A stretch of DNA of 64,000 nt from Curtobacterium flaccumfaciens pv. betae (GCF_026241855.1 NZ_JAPJDC010000001.1:248001-312000); one strand, 5' to 3'; counted from the first letter of the stretch, positions 15,603-25,678 are shown. Program-made: numbers and translations. Notes: generated by a model from the letters alone, not told the origin.

Positions 15603-18511
15603 GTGGCGCTCCCTTCCGGGGTGGGGGCATCGAGGGTGTCGCTGACGGACCCCTCGGTGGTGTCGCGGGTCGGGGTCGAGGCGTCCTCGAGGCGCTGCCG
15701 GTCGACCTCGGCGCCGAGGCTGCGGAGGACGTCGAGCACCAGGCCGACGACGACCAGGTACACGCCGATGTCGAAGAACGTGGCGGTGACGAACTCGACG
15801 TGTCCGAGGATCGGGACGGTGGCCTCGAAGAACTCGGAGTACAGGGCTTCGCGACCGAAGAACAGCGGCACGATCGCCGTGACGGCGGCCGTCGCGACCC
15901 CCAGGCCGAGCAGGCGACCGGCACGCACCGGGGCCGCTGCGCCGAGTTCGGCGGGACCGCCGGCCAGGTAGCGGGCCGCGAGGGCGATGCCGGCGACCAG
16001 GCCCCCGGCGAACCCGCCGCCGGCCGAGTTGTGGCCGGCGAACAGCAGGTAGAGCGACAGCACGATCAGGCCGTGGAACAGCAGTCGGACGACCACGTCG
16101 AGCAGGGCCGAGCGGCCGGTCGGGATCGCGGCGCTCGTCGGCAGCCAGGCGCGGGGTTCACCGTCGGTGCGCTCGCCGTTCGCGGTCAGGGTCTCCGGCA
16201 GGTCACGCAGTCGCGGCAGGGTGTCCTCGCGCGAGTTCACGAAGATCAGGCTCGCGACGCCGGTGGCCGCGGCGACCACGACGGTGAGCTCACCGAGGGT
16301 GTCCCAGCCGCGCAGGTCGACGAGGGCGACGTTCACGACGTTCAGACCGTGCCCGAACGAGCTCGTCAGCGCGGGCAGGTCGGGCCAGAGGGGGCGGGCC
16401 GTGCGGGCGGAGGCGGCCACCACGACGACGATCGCCAGTGTCAGCCCCGCCAGACCGGCGAAGAGCGCCCGCACGACCCGGAACTGCGACGGGTTGGTGG
16501 TGGCGATGCGCGGGGGCAGCCGCCGGAGGACCAGGACGAACGCGATCAGGGTGACCGTCTCGACCACGAGCTGCGTCAGGGCGAGGTCGACGGCACCGTG
16601 CAGGACGAACAGCACCGAGAGGCCGTAGCCGGTGACGCCGACCAGCACGGCGGCGGCGAACCGGGTCTTCGCCGTGAGCACCGCGATGCCGGCGATCGAC
16701 ATCACGATCATCACCGGGATCTGGCCCCACGAGTCGGCGAACCGGACGTGGAACTCCCACGGCCCGCCGAGCACCAGGTTGGCGAGCGCCCCGGCGACGA
16801 AGACCGACAGGATCACCGTCAGGTAGTAGGGGAGCGAGCCGCGCTGCAGGCTCGCGGTGAGTCCGGTCGCTCCGCGGTCGAGCAGTCGCATGCCGTGCCG
16901 GTACGTGCCCGCGGCACTCGGGAACCCGGCGAGCCGGTGCTGGAGTGCCTCGACCGGGCGGCGCAGGGCGAACAGTGCGAGGCCGCCGACCAGGGTGATC
17001 GCGGACAGGCCGAGTGCGGGTTCGAGGCCGTGCCAGAGCGCGAGGTGCGGGACCTCCTGTCCGCCGAGCGCCGCGGTCGTCGCAGCGGGCTCGATGCCGT
17101 GCGCGACCACCGGCGTGAACAGGCCGAGTGCGAGCCCGGCCAGCGCGAGCACCGAGGGCACGACGGCGAGGCCGTGCAGGGCGTGCGGCTCGGTGGTCGC
17201 GACGCCGGGCTTCCGGGCGAAGGCACCCCACAGGAACCGCAGCGAGTAGGCCACGGTCAGCACCGAACCGACGGTCACGCCGATCAGGGCGAACCAGGCC
17301 CAGCCGGCGTCGGGACCGTGCAGGGACTCGGTGAACCCGGTCAGCACGGCTTCCTTCGCGACGAACCCGATCGTCGGTGGGATCCCGGCCATCGACACCA
17401 GCGCGAGCACCGCGACGACCGCCAGCCACGGGCGGGCACGCCCGAGTCCGCTGAGCCGGCCGAGGTCACGCGTGCCCGTGACGTGGTCGATCGCGCCGAC
17501 CACGAGGAAGAGCGTCGACTTGAAGGCGGCGTGGGCCACGAGGAGTGCGACCCCGCCGAGGGCGACCGCGGGCGCACCCCAGCCGGCGGCGAGCACGAGG
17601 AACCCGAGCTGGGCCACGGTGCCGTAGGCGAGCAGGAGCTTGAGGTCGGTCTGCCGCAGTGCCCGGTACCCGCCGACGAGCATCCCGGCGACGCCGAGCA
17701 GCGTGATCGTCTCGCGCCAGCCGTCGAGCAGCGCGAACGCCGGGGCGAGCCGGGCCACCAGGTAGATGCCGGCCTTCACCATCGCGGCGGCGTGCAGGTA
17801 CGCGCTGACCGGGGTGGGTGCGGCCATCGCGGCGGGGAGCCAGAAGTGGAAGGGCACGATCGCCGACTTCGTGAGCGCCCCGAGCAGCACCAGGACCACC
17901 GACACCGAGACGATCGTGCCGCTCGGGGGATCGGCGACGATCGCGGACAGCGAGGTCGTGCCCGCCGTGACCGAGAGCATCACGAGGCCCGCGAGCATCG
18001 CCAGGCCACCGGCGGTGGTCACCACGAGGGCCTGCATGGCGGCGGCGCGACTGGCACGCTTCGCGGCGTCGTGCCCGATGAGCAGGTAGGAGAAGACCGT
18101 CGTGGCCTCCCACAGGACGAACAGCACGATCACGTCGTCGGCGATCACGAGGCCGTACATCGAGCCGGCGAAGGCGGTCAGGACCCCGGCGAACCGACCG
18201 AGCCCGGGTTCGTCCCGCGCGAAGTACGAGGCGCAGTAGACCAGCACCAACGCGCCGACGATCGACACGACCAGTGCGAGCACCCACGACAGGGCGTCCA
18301 TCCGCAGCGCGACGTCGAGGTCGAGCTGGGGGACCCACCGGTGCCGTTCGACGACGCTGCCGTGCAGGGCGGCGTCGGTCTGGGCGATCGTCAGCGCCGC
18401 CGCCGCGGCGGGGGCGAGGGCCGCTACGTAGAAGACGCGGCGGCCGAGGACGGGGGTCAGGGCGGGGACGATCAGGGCGACGATCGCGAACGCGACGAGG
18501 ACGAGGACCAT
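15599..18511 (-). CDS. mrpA: Mrp antiporter subunit A fused to subunit B
   Basis: 970 residues. Residues 1 to about 650 are the NuoL-like antiporter module (VLFVLWEATTVFSYLLIGHD, LTKSAIVPFHFWLPAAMAAPTPVSAYLHAA). These are followed by the MrpA C-terminal domain with VTGYGLSVLFVLHGAVDLALTQL and, from about residue 800, an entire MrpB domain (LFAGHNSAGGGFAGGLVAG, ATFFDIGVYLVVVGLVLDVL). There is no separate mrpB gene, so the fusion completes the complex. The system exchanges Na+ (or K+/Ca2+) for protons and supports alkaline pH and salt tolerance. GGAGGTG lies before the ATG. It is the first gene of a six-gene operon. Confidence 0.94.
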   Translation of the reverse strand: MVLVLVAFAIVALIVPALTPVLGRRVFYVAALAPAAAAALTIAQTDAALHGSVVERHRWVPQLDLDVALRMDALSWVLALVVSIVGALVLVYCASYFARDEPGLGRFAGVLTAFAGSMYGLVIADDVIVLFVLWEATTVFSYLLIGHDAAKRASRAAAMQALVVTTAGGLAMLAGLVMLSVTAGTTSLSAIVADPPSGTIVSVSVVLVLLGALTKSAIVPFHFWLPAAMAAPTPVSAYLHAAAMVKAGIYLVARLAPAFALLDGWRETITLLGVAGMLVGGYRALRQTDLKLLLAYGTVAQLGFLVLAAGWGAPAVALGGVALLVAHAAFKSTLFLVVGAIDHVTGTRDLGRLSGLGRARPWLAVVAVLALVSMAGIPPTIGFVAKEAVLTGFTESLHGPDAGWAWFALIGVTVGSVLTVAYSLRFLWGAFARKPGVATTEPHALHGLAVVPSVLALAGLALGLFTPVVAHGIEPAATTAALGGQEVPHLALWHGLEPALGLSAITLVGGLALFALRRPVEALQHRLAGFPSAAGTYRHGMRLLDRGATGLTASLQRGSLPYYLTVILSVFVAGALANLVLGGPWEFHVRFADSWGQIPVMIVMSIAGIAVLTAKTRFAAAVLVGVTGYGLSVLFVLHGAVDLALTQLVVETVTLIAFVLVLRRLPPRIATTNPSQFRVVRALFAGLAGLTLAIVVVVAASARTARPLWPDLPALTSSFGHGLNVVNVALVDLRGWDTLGELTVVVAAATGVASLIFVNSREDTLPRLRDLPETLTANGERTDGEPRAWLPTSAAIPTGRSALLDVVVRLLFHGLIVLSLYLLFAGHNSAGGGFAGGLVAGIALAARYLAGGPAELGAAAPVRAGRLLGLGVATAAVTAIVPLFFGREALYSEFFEATVPILGHVEFVTATFFDIGVYLVVVGLVLDVLRSLGAEVDRQRLEDASTPTRDTTEGSVSDTLDAPTPEGSAT

Positions 18512-18587
18512 CGGGCACCTCCTCGGGGTCGGGCTGCAGTCCGGCTCACTGGGCTTTCACAGCCTACGGAGGAGGCCATGTGGAGAA

Positions 18588-18617
18588 CCTGAGCGGCCGG
18601 ACAGCAGTCCGCTCAGG
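18588..18617. terminator. hairpin overlapping the SDR stop codon
   Basis: CCTGAGCGG (18588-18596) pairs with CCGCTCAGG (18609-18617), which includes the stop codon of the leftward SDR. It probably ends that transcript before the mrpA promoter region. Confidence 0.5.
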
Positions 18618-19365
18618 TCCGGCCGTGCGCTCGGGCGGGGATCTGCGTCGCGAGCTTGCCGCCGGAGACGTCGAGCAGGGTGCCGGTGATGTACCCGGAG
18701 GCGTCGCTCGCCACGAAGACGAGCAGGTCGGCGACGTCGTCCGGCGTCTCCCACCGGCGGAGCGACAGCGTGTCGAGCAGGCGGTCCTGCGCCTCGGCCG
18801 GCATCGTCGCGAAGCCGTTCATCGCCGTCGGCACCATGCCCGGTGCGTAGGCGTTCACGGTGATCCCCCACGGGCCGAGCTCCGACGCCAGGACCCGGGT
18901 GAAGGAGACGACGGCGGCCTTCGACGCCGCGTAGGCCGCGCTCCCGACGCTGGGTACGATCGCCGCGAACGAGGCGGCGTTGATGATCCGACCGCGCCCG
19001 GCCGCCTGCATCACCGGAGCGACGGCCTGGCTCATCAGGAACGTGCCGCCGAGGTTGACGTCCATGCAGCGGCGCCAGGCGTCCCACTCCAGTTCGGCGA
19101 CCGTGCCCGTGACGTTGATGCCGGCGTTGTTGACCAGCACGTCGATCGTGCCGTGCCGCCCGACGACCTCGTCCACGGCGTCGTGCACCGACTGCGGGTC
19201 GGCGACGTTGCACACGACGTGGTCGAGCGGGAAGTCCGGCTCGAAGGCCAGGTCGAGCGCGACGACGCGGCACCCCTCGCTGACGAAGCGGTCGGCGAGG
19301 GTGCGGCCGATCCCGCGCGCTGCGCCGGTCACGACGACCACGCGGTCGGTCAGGTCGAGGTGCAT
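18613..19365 (-). CDS. SDR-family oxidoreductase (sugar-acid dehydrogenase-like)
   Basis: 250 residues, a classical SDR: TGAARGIG near residue 14, VLVNNAGIN, an active-site serine in NAASFAAIVPS, and YAASKAAV as YxxxK. It ends with GYITGTLLDVSGGK, the usual substrate-loop/C-terminal motif (here DVSGG for DGG). It resembles gluconate 5-dehydrogenase and related polyol or uronate dehydrogenases. A GGGAG ribosome site precedes the ATG at 19365. It is divergent from a second SDR, with a GntR-type operator in the 45-base spacer, and lies next to a GntR regulator and an SMP-30 lactonase, which supports a sugar-acid substrate. Confidence 0.88.
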   Translation of the reverse strand: MHLDLTDRVVVVTGAARGIGRTLADRFVSEGCRVVALDLAFEPDFPLDHVVCNVADPQSVHDAVDEVVGRHGTIDVLVNNAGINVTGTVAELEWDAWRRCMDVNLGGTFLMSQAVAPVMQAAGRGRIINAASFAAIVPSVGSAAYAASKAAVVSFTRVLASELGPWGITVNAYAPGMVPTAMNGFATMPAEAQDRLLDTLSLRRWETPDDVADLLVFVASDASGYITGTLLDVSGGKLATQIPARAHGRT

Positions 19366-19390
19366 CGTTGCTCCCGTCGTCGGTGGCTTC

Positions 19391-19405
19391 AATAGGCATA
19401 CTATT
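19391..19405. promoter_or_regulatory. AATAG-N5-CTATT operator overlapping a -10 box
   Basis: A perfect 5+5+5 symmetric site in the spacer between the two divergent SDRs. The right arm contains the TACTAT -10 box of the rightward SDR. It is most likely bound by the GntR protein encoded at 20130, which would repress both directions. Confidence 0.6.
19399..19404 (+). promoter_or_regulatory. -10 box TACTAT, leaderless start of SDR
   Basis: It ends six bases before the ATG at 19411. No Shine-Dalgarno sequence is present, consistent with a leaderless mRNA. Confidence 0.6.
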
Positions 19406-19410
19406 CGAGC

Positions 19411-20133
19411 ATGACGGATCAGCGTGTGCTCTGGGTCACGGGTGGGGGCAGCGGCATGGGAGCCGCGAGCGCCGAGGCGGCGGCGCGGGACGGCTGGACC
19501 GTGGTGCTCAGCGGACGTCGTGCCGACCGGCTCGAGCAGGTTGCGCGCACCGTCCGCGGCGCCGGGGGAACCGCGGACGTCCTGCCCCTCGACGCGAACG
19601 ACCCCGACGCCGTCACCGCCGCGCGGGACGCCGTGCTCGAGCGGCACGGCCGGCTCGACGGGCTCGTGCTGGCGGCCGGGCTCAACGCCCCGCGACGCCG
19701 GTGGGACGACCAGTCGCTCACCGACTTCCGCGCGATCGTGGACACGAACCTCACCGCCGTCGTCACGCTGGTGGACGCCGCGCTGCCGGCACTCCGCGCG
19801 ACCGGCGGCGTGGTCGTCGTGGTGTCGTCGTACGCCGGGTGGTCCTTCCAGCCGGGGGCGGGTGTCGCGTACTCGGCGAGCAAGTCCGCGCTCGCGTCGG
19901 TCGTCCGCACGCTCAACCAGCAGGAGGCCGAGCACGGCGTCCGTGCCACGCACCTGTGCCCGGGTGACGTGGCGACGGACTTCCTCGACCAGCGGCCGGA
20001 GGTCCCCGATGCGGCCGCCCGGCAGCGCATGCTCCAGCCGGAGGACGTGGGGCGGACGGTCGCCTTCGTGCTCGGGGTGCCGGCGCACGTGCGCATCGAC
20101 GAGCTCGTGGTGTCGCCGGTCGCGCAGCGGTGA
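19411..20133 (+). CDS. SDR-family oxidoreductase
   Basis: 240 residues. It has TGGGSGMG (about residues 10-17), LDGLVLAAGLN in place of the usual NNAG (here AAGLN), a serine in VVSSYAGWSFQPG and YSASKSAL as the YxxxK motif. The NAG motif is modified but the catalytic residues are kept. It starts the rightward operon SDR-GntR and overlaps the regulator by four bases (GTGA). Probable role: NAD(P)-dependent oxidation or reduction of a sugar acid or polyol, under control of the GntR product. Confidence 0.86.
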   Translation: MTDQRVLWVTGGGSGMGAASAEAAARDGWTVVLSGRRADRLEQVARTVRGAGGTADVLPLDANDPDAVTAARDAVLERHGRLDGLVLAAGLNAPRRRWDDQSLTDFRAIVDTNLTAVVTLVDAALPALRATGGVVVVVSSYAGWSFQPGAGVAYSASKSALASVVRTLNQQEAEHGVRATHLCPGDVATDFLDQRPEVPDAAARQRMLQPEDVGRTVAFVLGVPAHVRIDELVVSPVAQR

Positions 20134-20789
20134 CGAGCACCTTCGAACGGGTCCTCGACCAGGTCGGTGCCGCCGTCGTCTCCGGTGCCGTCGCCGTGGG
20201 CAGCCGCCGGAGCATCGACGACCTGGTGGCCTGGACGGGTGCCAGTCGCAGCATCGTCCGCGAGGCCGTCCGGGTCCTCGTCGCCCTCGGCCTGCTCACC
20301 GCGCGGCAGCGGGTCGGCGTGACCGTGCTCGGCGTGCGGGAGTGGGACGTCCTCGACCCGCGCGTGGTGCGGTGGCGTCTGCGGGGCCCGGACGCCGACC
20401 GCGTGGCGGTCGAGCTCCGTGAGCTGCGTGCGGCGGTCGAGCCCGCCGCCGCTGCCGCAGCAGCCCGGCGGGTGGCGCTCGACGAGTTCGCGGACCGACG
20501 GGAGGCCCTCCGCACCACCGCGGACGAACTCGCCGCCGCCGCGACCCGCGACGACCGCCCCGACTTCGTGGCCGCGGACGTGCGGTTCCACGCGCTCGTG
20601 CTCGACCTGTCCGGCAACGCGCTGTACCGACGACTGCACCAGGTCGTCGGTCAGGTGCTGCGCGAACGCGGGAGCGTCCGCCCGGACCGGCACGACGTCG
20701 GCCTCCACCTCGCACTCGCCGATGCCGTCCTCGACGGTCGCCCGGACGAGGCGGCCTCGACGATGCGGGCGATCGTCGACCGCACGTGA
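20130..20789 (+). CDS. GntR/FadR-family regulator with FCD domain
   Basis: 219 residues. The N-terminal winged helix reads RSIDDLVAWTGASRSIVREAVRVLVALGLLTARQRVGVTV. From about residue 85 an all-helical FCD ligand domain follows, with the metal-binding pattern D..H (FVAADVRFHALVLDLSGN) and later D...H...L (VGLHLALADAVLDG). FCD regulators usually sense carboxylates such as gluconate, lactate or uronates. The GTG start overlaps the stop of the SDR. The AATAG-N5-CTATT site 740 bases upstream is the probable operator. Confidence 0.88.
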   Translation: MTSTFERVLDQVGAAVVSGAVAVGSRRSIDDLVAWTGASRSIVREAVRVLVALGLLTARQRVGVTVLGVREWDVLDPRVVRWRLRGPDADRVAVELRELRAAVEPAAAAAAARRVALDEFADRREALRTTADELAAAATRDDRPDFVAADVRFHALVLDLSGNALYRRLHQVVGQVLRERGSVRPDRHDVGLHLALADAVLDGRPDEAASTMRAIVDRT

Positions 20790-20856
20790 GCGGAGCGCCC
20801 CGGACCTGCGAGGATGGACCCCGGTGTGCCCCTCCGGTGCCCGTGGAGGGTGAGTC

Positions 20857-21477
20857 GTGGACGCAGCACAGGACCTGGTCGTCCAGCTCGTCGGCACCCC
20901 GTGGGCGTTCTTCGTGGTCGGCCTCGTGCTCGCCGTGGGCAGCGTCGCGGTGTTCCTGCCCAGCCAGGCACTCGTCGTCGCGATCGGCACGCTCCTGGTG
21001 GGCGGTGACGGCGGTCTCCTGCCGGTCCTGTTCCTCGTCGTCGCGGCGTCGATCGGCATGGTCCTCGGCGACCTCGGGCTCTACCACCTGGCGCGTTCCG
21101 TCGACCTCGGCTCGAGGTCGTGGTTCTCGCGTCCGAAGGTCCGCGCGGCCCGGGACGCCATCGACGGCCGCTACCGTGCTGCTCCCGGGCGCATCGCGGT
21201 GCTCGGACGCTTCATCCCGATGGGCCGGTTGACGACGAACCTGGTCGGCGCGGACAGCGGGCTCGACCTCCGGCGGTTCCTGCTCAGCTGCGTGCTCGCC
21301 GACGTCGTCTGGGCGGCGTACTGCGTCGGCATCGCCTCGGCCACCGGTCGTTGGAGTCGCGAGCAGCCGTTCCTCGTCACGACCCTCGCGGTCGTCGCGT
21401 CGATCCTGCTCGGCCTGGCGATCTCCGCGATCGAGAAGGCCGTGCGACGACGCACCGAGGCGGCGGCCGCGGCCTGA
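20857..21477 (+). CDS. DedA/SNARE-associated family membrane protein
   Basis: 206 residues with four or five membrane helices. The DedA core is present: LPSQALVVAIGTLLVGGDGG, the GDLGLYHLAR segment and FRFIPMGRLTTNLVGADSGLDLRRF, in which GRFIPMGR matches the family's [FG]-R-[FY]xPxxR motif. DedA proteins support membrane homeostasis, and some flip polyprenyl phosphate or phospholipids. The GTG at 20857 is preceded by GGAGGG. It follows the GntR gene by 67 bases and may have its own promoter; no functional link to the sugar-acid genes is clear. Confidence 0.85.
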   Translation: MDAAQDLVVQLVGTPWAFFVVGLVLAVGSVAVFLPSQALVVAIGTLLVGGDGGLLPVLFLVVAASIGMVLGDLGLYHLARSVDLGSRSWFSRPKVRAARDAIDGRYRAAPGRIAVLGRFIPMGRLTTNLVGADSGLDLRRFLLSCVLADVVWAAYCVGIASATGRWSREQPFLVTTLAVVASILLGLAISAIEKAVRRRTEAAAAA

Positions 21478-21514
21478 CGAACGTAGGGTGGGCACCCCGT
21501 TCGAAGGAGAACCC

Positions 21515-22384
21515 GTGCTGTTCGACGACCTCGTGCCGGACCGCGACGCGCTCGAGCGCATCGCCACCGGCAGCACCTGGGCCGAGGGGCCCTGCTGGAT
21601 CCCGTCGACGCGCACGCTGCGGTGGTCCGACATCCCCGGCGACCGGATCCTGCAGTGGCATGCCGACTCGGGGGAGACCTCGGTGTATGCGGACGGTGTC
21701 GAGTTCACCAACGGCCGCACGCTCGGTCGGGACGGCAGCGTCGTGCAGTGCTCGCACGGCCTGCGTCGGGTCGAGCGTGACCGCGACGGCGTCGTCACGC
21801 CGATCGTGGACGTGTGGGACGGGGGCCGCTTCAACTCCCCGAACGACGTCGTGGTCGCGCGGGACGGCGGCGTCTGGTTCACGGACCCCGCCTACGGCAT
21901 CACGCAGCCGCGTGAGGGGCACCCGGGTGTGCGCGAGTACGGCGACCACTGGGTGTTCCGGTGCGGACCGGAGGGCGAGGGCCTGCGACCCGTGGCGACC
22001 GACCTGGACGAGCCGAACGGCCTGGCGTTCGACCCGGACGAGCGGGTGCTGTACATCGCGAGCTCGTCGGGCGACGAGCCGGTCATCCGCGCCTACGACC
22101 GCCGTGGCGACCTGCTGAAGAACGGCCGGGTGTTCGCGCGGCTCGAGCCCGGAGAGGGTGCGCCGGACGGCATCCGGGTCGACGTGCACGGCAACGTCTG
22201 GTCGTCCTCCCACCACGGTGTCGTCGTGTTCGACCCCGAGGGAGCCCGGATCGGAGCGGTCGCCGTGCCGGAGGTCACGTCGAACCTGTGCTTCGGCGGC
22301 GACGACGGCACGACGCTGTTCCTGACCGCGACGACGTCGGTGTACCGGATCGCCACGACGACGCGGGACGCTGCCGTATCCTGA
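21515..22384 (+). CDS. SMP-30/gluconolactonase-family lactonase
   Basis: 289 residues in a six-bladed propeller. Metal-site residues are recognisable: E in TWAEGPCWIP, N in FNSPNDVVVARDGGVWFTDP, N in LDEPNGLAFDPDERVLYIA, and D in GAPDGIRVDVHGNVW. The family hydrolyses sugar lactones such as glucono-1,5-lactone with Ca2+ or Zn2+. An upstream GTG at 21488 is in frame, but the GTG at 21515 has GAAGGAG at ideal spacing and was chosen. With the SDRs and GntR upstream it suggests oxidation of an aldose to its lactone and then the acid. Confidence 0.88.
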   Translation: MLFDDLVPDRDALERIATGSTWAEGPCWIPSTRTLRWSDIPGDRILQWHADSGETSVYADGVEFTNGRTLGRDGSVVQCSHGLRRVERDRDGVVTPIVDVWDGGRFNSPNDVVVARDGGVWFTDPAYGITQPREGHPGVREYGDHWVFRCGPEGEGLRPVATDLDEPNGLAFDPDERVLYIASSSGDEPVIRAYDRRGDLLKNGRVFARLEPGEGAPDGIRVDVHGNVWSSSHHGVVVFDPEGARIGAVAVPEVTSNLCFGGDDGTTLFLTATTSVYRIATTTRDAAVS

Positions 22385-22391
22385 CTCGGCC

Positions 22392-23543
22392 ATGCAGTGC
22401 GACTACTTCGACCGCGGGGTGTGCCGGTCGTGCACGCTCATGGGCCAGCCCTACGCCGACCAGGTCCTCGACAAGGAACTCCGCACGCGCGAGCTCCTGC
22501 ACGACGCGGTCGAGGCTGCCGGTGGCCCCGGAGCGGTCTCCTGGTCGCCCGCGATCACCAGCCCGGAGTCCGGGTACCGGAACAAGGCGAAGATGGTCGT
22601 GGGCGGATCCGTCCAGCACCCCACCGTCGGGATCCTCGACCACCGGCAGCGCGGCGTGGACCTGCGGCACTGCGGGATCTGCACGCCCGGCATCCGGCAC
22701 GCGTTGCCCGTGCTCGCCGAGTTCGTCTCGACCGCGGGGCTGATCCCGTACGACGTCGCCGCGCGCCGGGGGGAGCTGAAGTACGTCCTGGTCACCGAGT
22801 CGCCCGACGGCGAGCTGATGATCCGGTTCGTCCTGCGCTCCGAGGGGCAGCTGCCACGGCTCCGCCAGCACCTCGCCGCCCTGCGCGCCGCGCTGCCGAA
22901 CGCGGTCGTGGTGACCGTCAACCTGCTGCCCGAGCACAAGGCCGTCACCGAAGGCGACCGCGAGATCGTGCTGACCGAGCCGGAGACGCTGCCGATGCGG
23001 CTCGGCGGGATCACGATGCACCTGCGGCCGCAGAGCTTCTTCCAGACGAACACCGGTGTCGCGACCGAGTTGTACGCGCAGGCGACCGCCTGGATCGACG
23101 AGCTCGAACCCGCGTCGATGTGGGACCTGTACTGCGGCGTCGGCGGGTTCGCGCTGCACGCAGCCCGCCCCGGCCGCGTGGTGACCGGCATCGAGACGAG
23201 TGCCGAGGCGATCCGCTCCGCCAAGCAGTCCGCTCGTGAAGCCGGCCTCGAGGGTCTCCGGTTCGCCGCTGACGACGCGACCGAGCACGCACTCCGGGCC
23301 CGTCCGGACGCGGTGCCCGAGCTCGTCGTCGTGAACCCGCCGCGTCGCGGGATCGGCGAGCGGTTGTCGACCTGGCTCGAGGAGTCGGACGTGCAGCACG
23401 TCGTGTACTCGAGCTGCAACCCCGTGACCCTGGCGAAGGACCTGGCACGCATGCCGTCGTTCCGGCTGCGTCGGGCCCGGGTGCTCGACATGTTCCCGCA
23501 GACCGGTCACCTCGAGGCCGTGACCCTGCTCACGCGGGGCTGA
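22392..23543 (+). CDS. rlmC: 23S rRNA (uracil-C5)-methyltransferase RlmC
   Basis: 383 residues. The [4Fe-4S] cysteines are C3, C11, C14 and C94 or C97 (MQCDYFDRGVCRSC...RHCGIC). The SAM site is in WDLYCGVGGFALHAA, and the catalytic cysteine is C342 in YSSCNPVTL with the general base in HLEAVTLL. RlmC (RumB) makes m5U747 in 23S rRNA; the short N-terminus without a TRAM domain separates it from RlmD. A TATCCT box lies nine bases before the ATG, so the transcript is leaderless or nearly so. It begins eight bases after the SMP-30 gene. Confidence 0.92.
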   Translation: MQCDYFDRGVCRSCTLMGQPYADQVLDKELRTRELLHDAVEAAGGPGAVSWSPAITSPESGYRNKAKMVVGGSVQHPTVGILDHRQRGVDLRHCGICTPGIRHALPVLAEFVSTAGLIPYDVAARRGELKYVLVTESPDGELMIRFVLRSEGQLPRLRQHLAALRAALPNAVVVTVNLLPEHKAVTEGDREIVLTEPETLPMRLGGITMHLRPQSFFQTNTGVATELYAQATAWIDELEPASMWDLYCGVGGFALHAARPGRVVTGIETSAEAIRSAKQSAREAGLEGLRFAADDATEHALRARPDAVPELVVVNPPRRGIGERLSTWLEESDVQHVVYSSCNPVTLAKDLARMPSFRLRRARVLDMFPQTGHLEAVTLLTRG

Positions 23544-23686
23544 TCCCGAGCGCTGATCGGCATTGCCAGGGAATTGCCAAGGATACGTACCCGGGTACGG
23601 CTCGATCACCATGGCCATGGGGATCCGCCCGTTCAGGTTCGGGGTAGGGGTACATAGCATGCACGGGTAGAACCGTTTGTCTCGGT

Positions 23687-23711
23687 TTGATAACGGTCAA
23701 GAGTTTCCTAT

Positions 23712-23714
<3 letters not shown>
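23687..23714 (+). promoter_or_regulatory. candidate promoter of the Rpf gene
   Basis: TTGATA (23687-23692) and TATGGT (23709-23714) are separated by 16 bases. The -10 box overlaps the first bases of the structured leader, so the true start may be slightly different. Confidence 0.35.
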
Positions 23715-24553
<839 letters not shown>

Positions 24554-24570
24554 TCTCTCCGCAGACCGAA

Positions 24571-24612
24571 CACGACGACGCCCCACGACTCGAGTCGTGG
24601 GGCGTCGTCGTG
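24571..24612. terminator. 42-bp perfect palindrome, bidirectional terminator
   Basis: CACGACGACGCCCCACGACTC and its exact complement lie between the convergent Rpf and LCP genes. The sequence is unrelated to the GGAGGC terminator family. Confidence 0.8.
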
Positions 24613-24634
24613 CGTGCGGCCTCGCGGTGCCGGA

Positions 24635-25678
24635 CTACTGCGGGTTGTCGGCGAGCCAGCCCGCCACGTCGTCGGACCGGAGCGCCTGGGACAGGGACCC
24701 GACGGCGAGCTCGTTCAGGTTCACGATCGACTGCCCGTCCGGTGCCGTCCCGGAGCCCGCGGTCGGCACCGTGAAGGTCACGAGGTCGTCGGCCCGGACC
24801 GCTCGGAGCGACCACCCGAGTTCCGCCATCCGAGTGAACGAGAACCCGGCGTCGACCGACAGGTGCGCACTCGTCGCGGCGACGAAGTCCTGGATGCGCC
24901 CGGGGTTGGTGACGGTGCCACGGGACAGCAGCCCGTTCACGACGCCGCGCATGAACGCCTGCTGGTTGCGGACGCGGGTGTGGTCGGCGTCGACGAAGGA
25001 GTAGCGCTCTCGGACGAAGGCCAGTGCTGCGGCCCCGTCGAGCCGGTTCGCCCCGGCTGTGAAGTCGTGGCCGCGTGCCGAGAACGCCAGGGGGGAGTCG
25101 ACCGTGACGCCGCCGAGGGCATCGGTCATGTCCTCGAACCCGGCGAAGTCGATCTCCGCCACGTGGTCGATCCGGATGTCCAGGAGTTGTTCGACGGTCT
25201 CCGTGGTGAGGGCGACCCCACCCCAGGAGTAGGCCGCGTTGATCTTCGCGCGTCCGTGTCCGGGGACCTCGACCCACGAGTCGCGCATGATCGACATGAG
25301 GTACACGTGCTGTCGATCGGCGGGGACGTGCGCCAGCATCAGGGTGTCGGAGCGCCCGCCGAGCTCGGGCCGCGCGCCCTCGGGGCCGCCCTGCGCGCGA
25401 ACGTCGGACCCGATGAGCAGGATGTTCTCACCGCTGGACGTGCTCGGCCGCGCACCGCTCGGGAACGGGTCGGCGATGGTGTCGCGACCGGCGTCGAAGC
25501 TCCGCGCGAGCCCGCCGACGAAGACGCTCGCCACGACGGCGAGGACCAGGGCGACGCCGACGAGCGAGCCGAGCGTCGCGACCAGGGCGACCAGGAACGG
25601 TCGACGTCGCTGCGTGCTGTGACGGGGTGCGCGGAGGGTGTGTGCTGCGGCCGCCCGGGCGGCTCGGCGTTCGGACAT
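24635..25678 (-). CDS. LytR-CpsA-Psr (LCP) family protein
   Basis: 347 residues. After a basic cytoplasmic segment, one membrane helix spans about residues 28-55, followed by an extracellular LCP domain: ENILLIGSDVRAQG, RSDTLMLAHVPADRQHVYLMSIMRDSWVEVPGHGRAKINAAY, and VRERYSFVDADHTRVRNQQAFM. The conserved arginines and aspartates of the polyprenyl-pyrophosphate site are kept. LCP enzymes transfer glycopolymers such as teichoic or teichuronic acids from undecaprenyl carriers to peptidoglycan. A CAGGAG site precedes the ATG. This copy lacks the C-terminal LytR_C domain found in the second LCP at 35171. Confidence 0.9.
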   Translation of the reverse strand: MSERRAARAAAAHTLRAPRHSTQRRRPFLVALVATLGSLVGVALVLAVVASVFVGGLARSFDAGRDTIADPFPSGARPSTSSGENILLIGSDVRAQGGPEGARPELGGRSDTLMLAHVPADRQHVYLMSIMRDSWVEVPGHGRAKINAAYSWGGVALTTETVEQLLDIRIDHVAEIDFAGFEDMTDALGGVTVDSPLAFSARGHDFTAGANRLDGAAALAFVRERYSFVDADHTRVRNQQAFMRGVVNGLLSRGTVTNPGRIQDFVAATSAHLSVDAGFSFTRMAELGWSLRAVRADDLVTFTVPTAGSGTAPDGQSIVNLNELAVGSLSQALRSDDVAGWLADNPQ

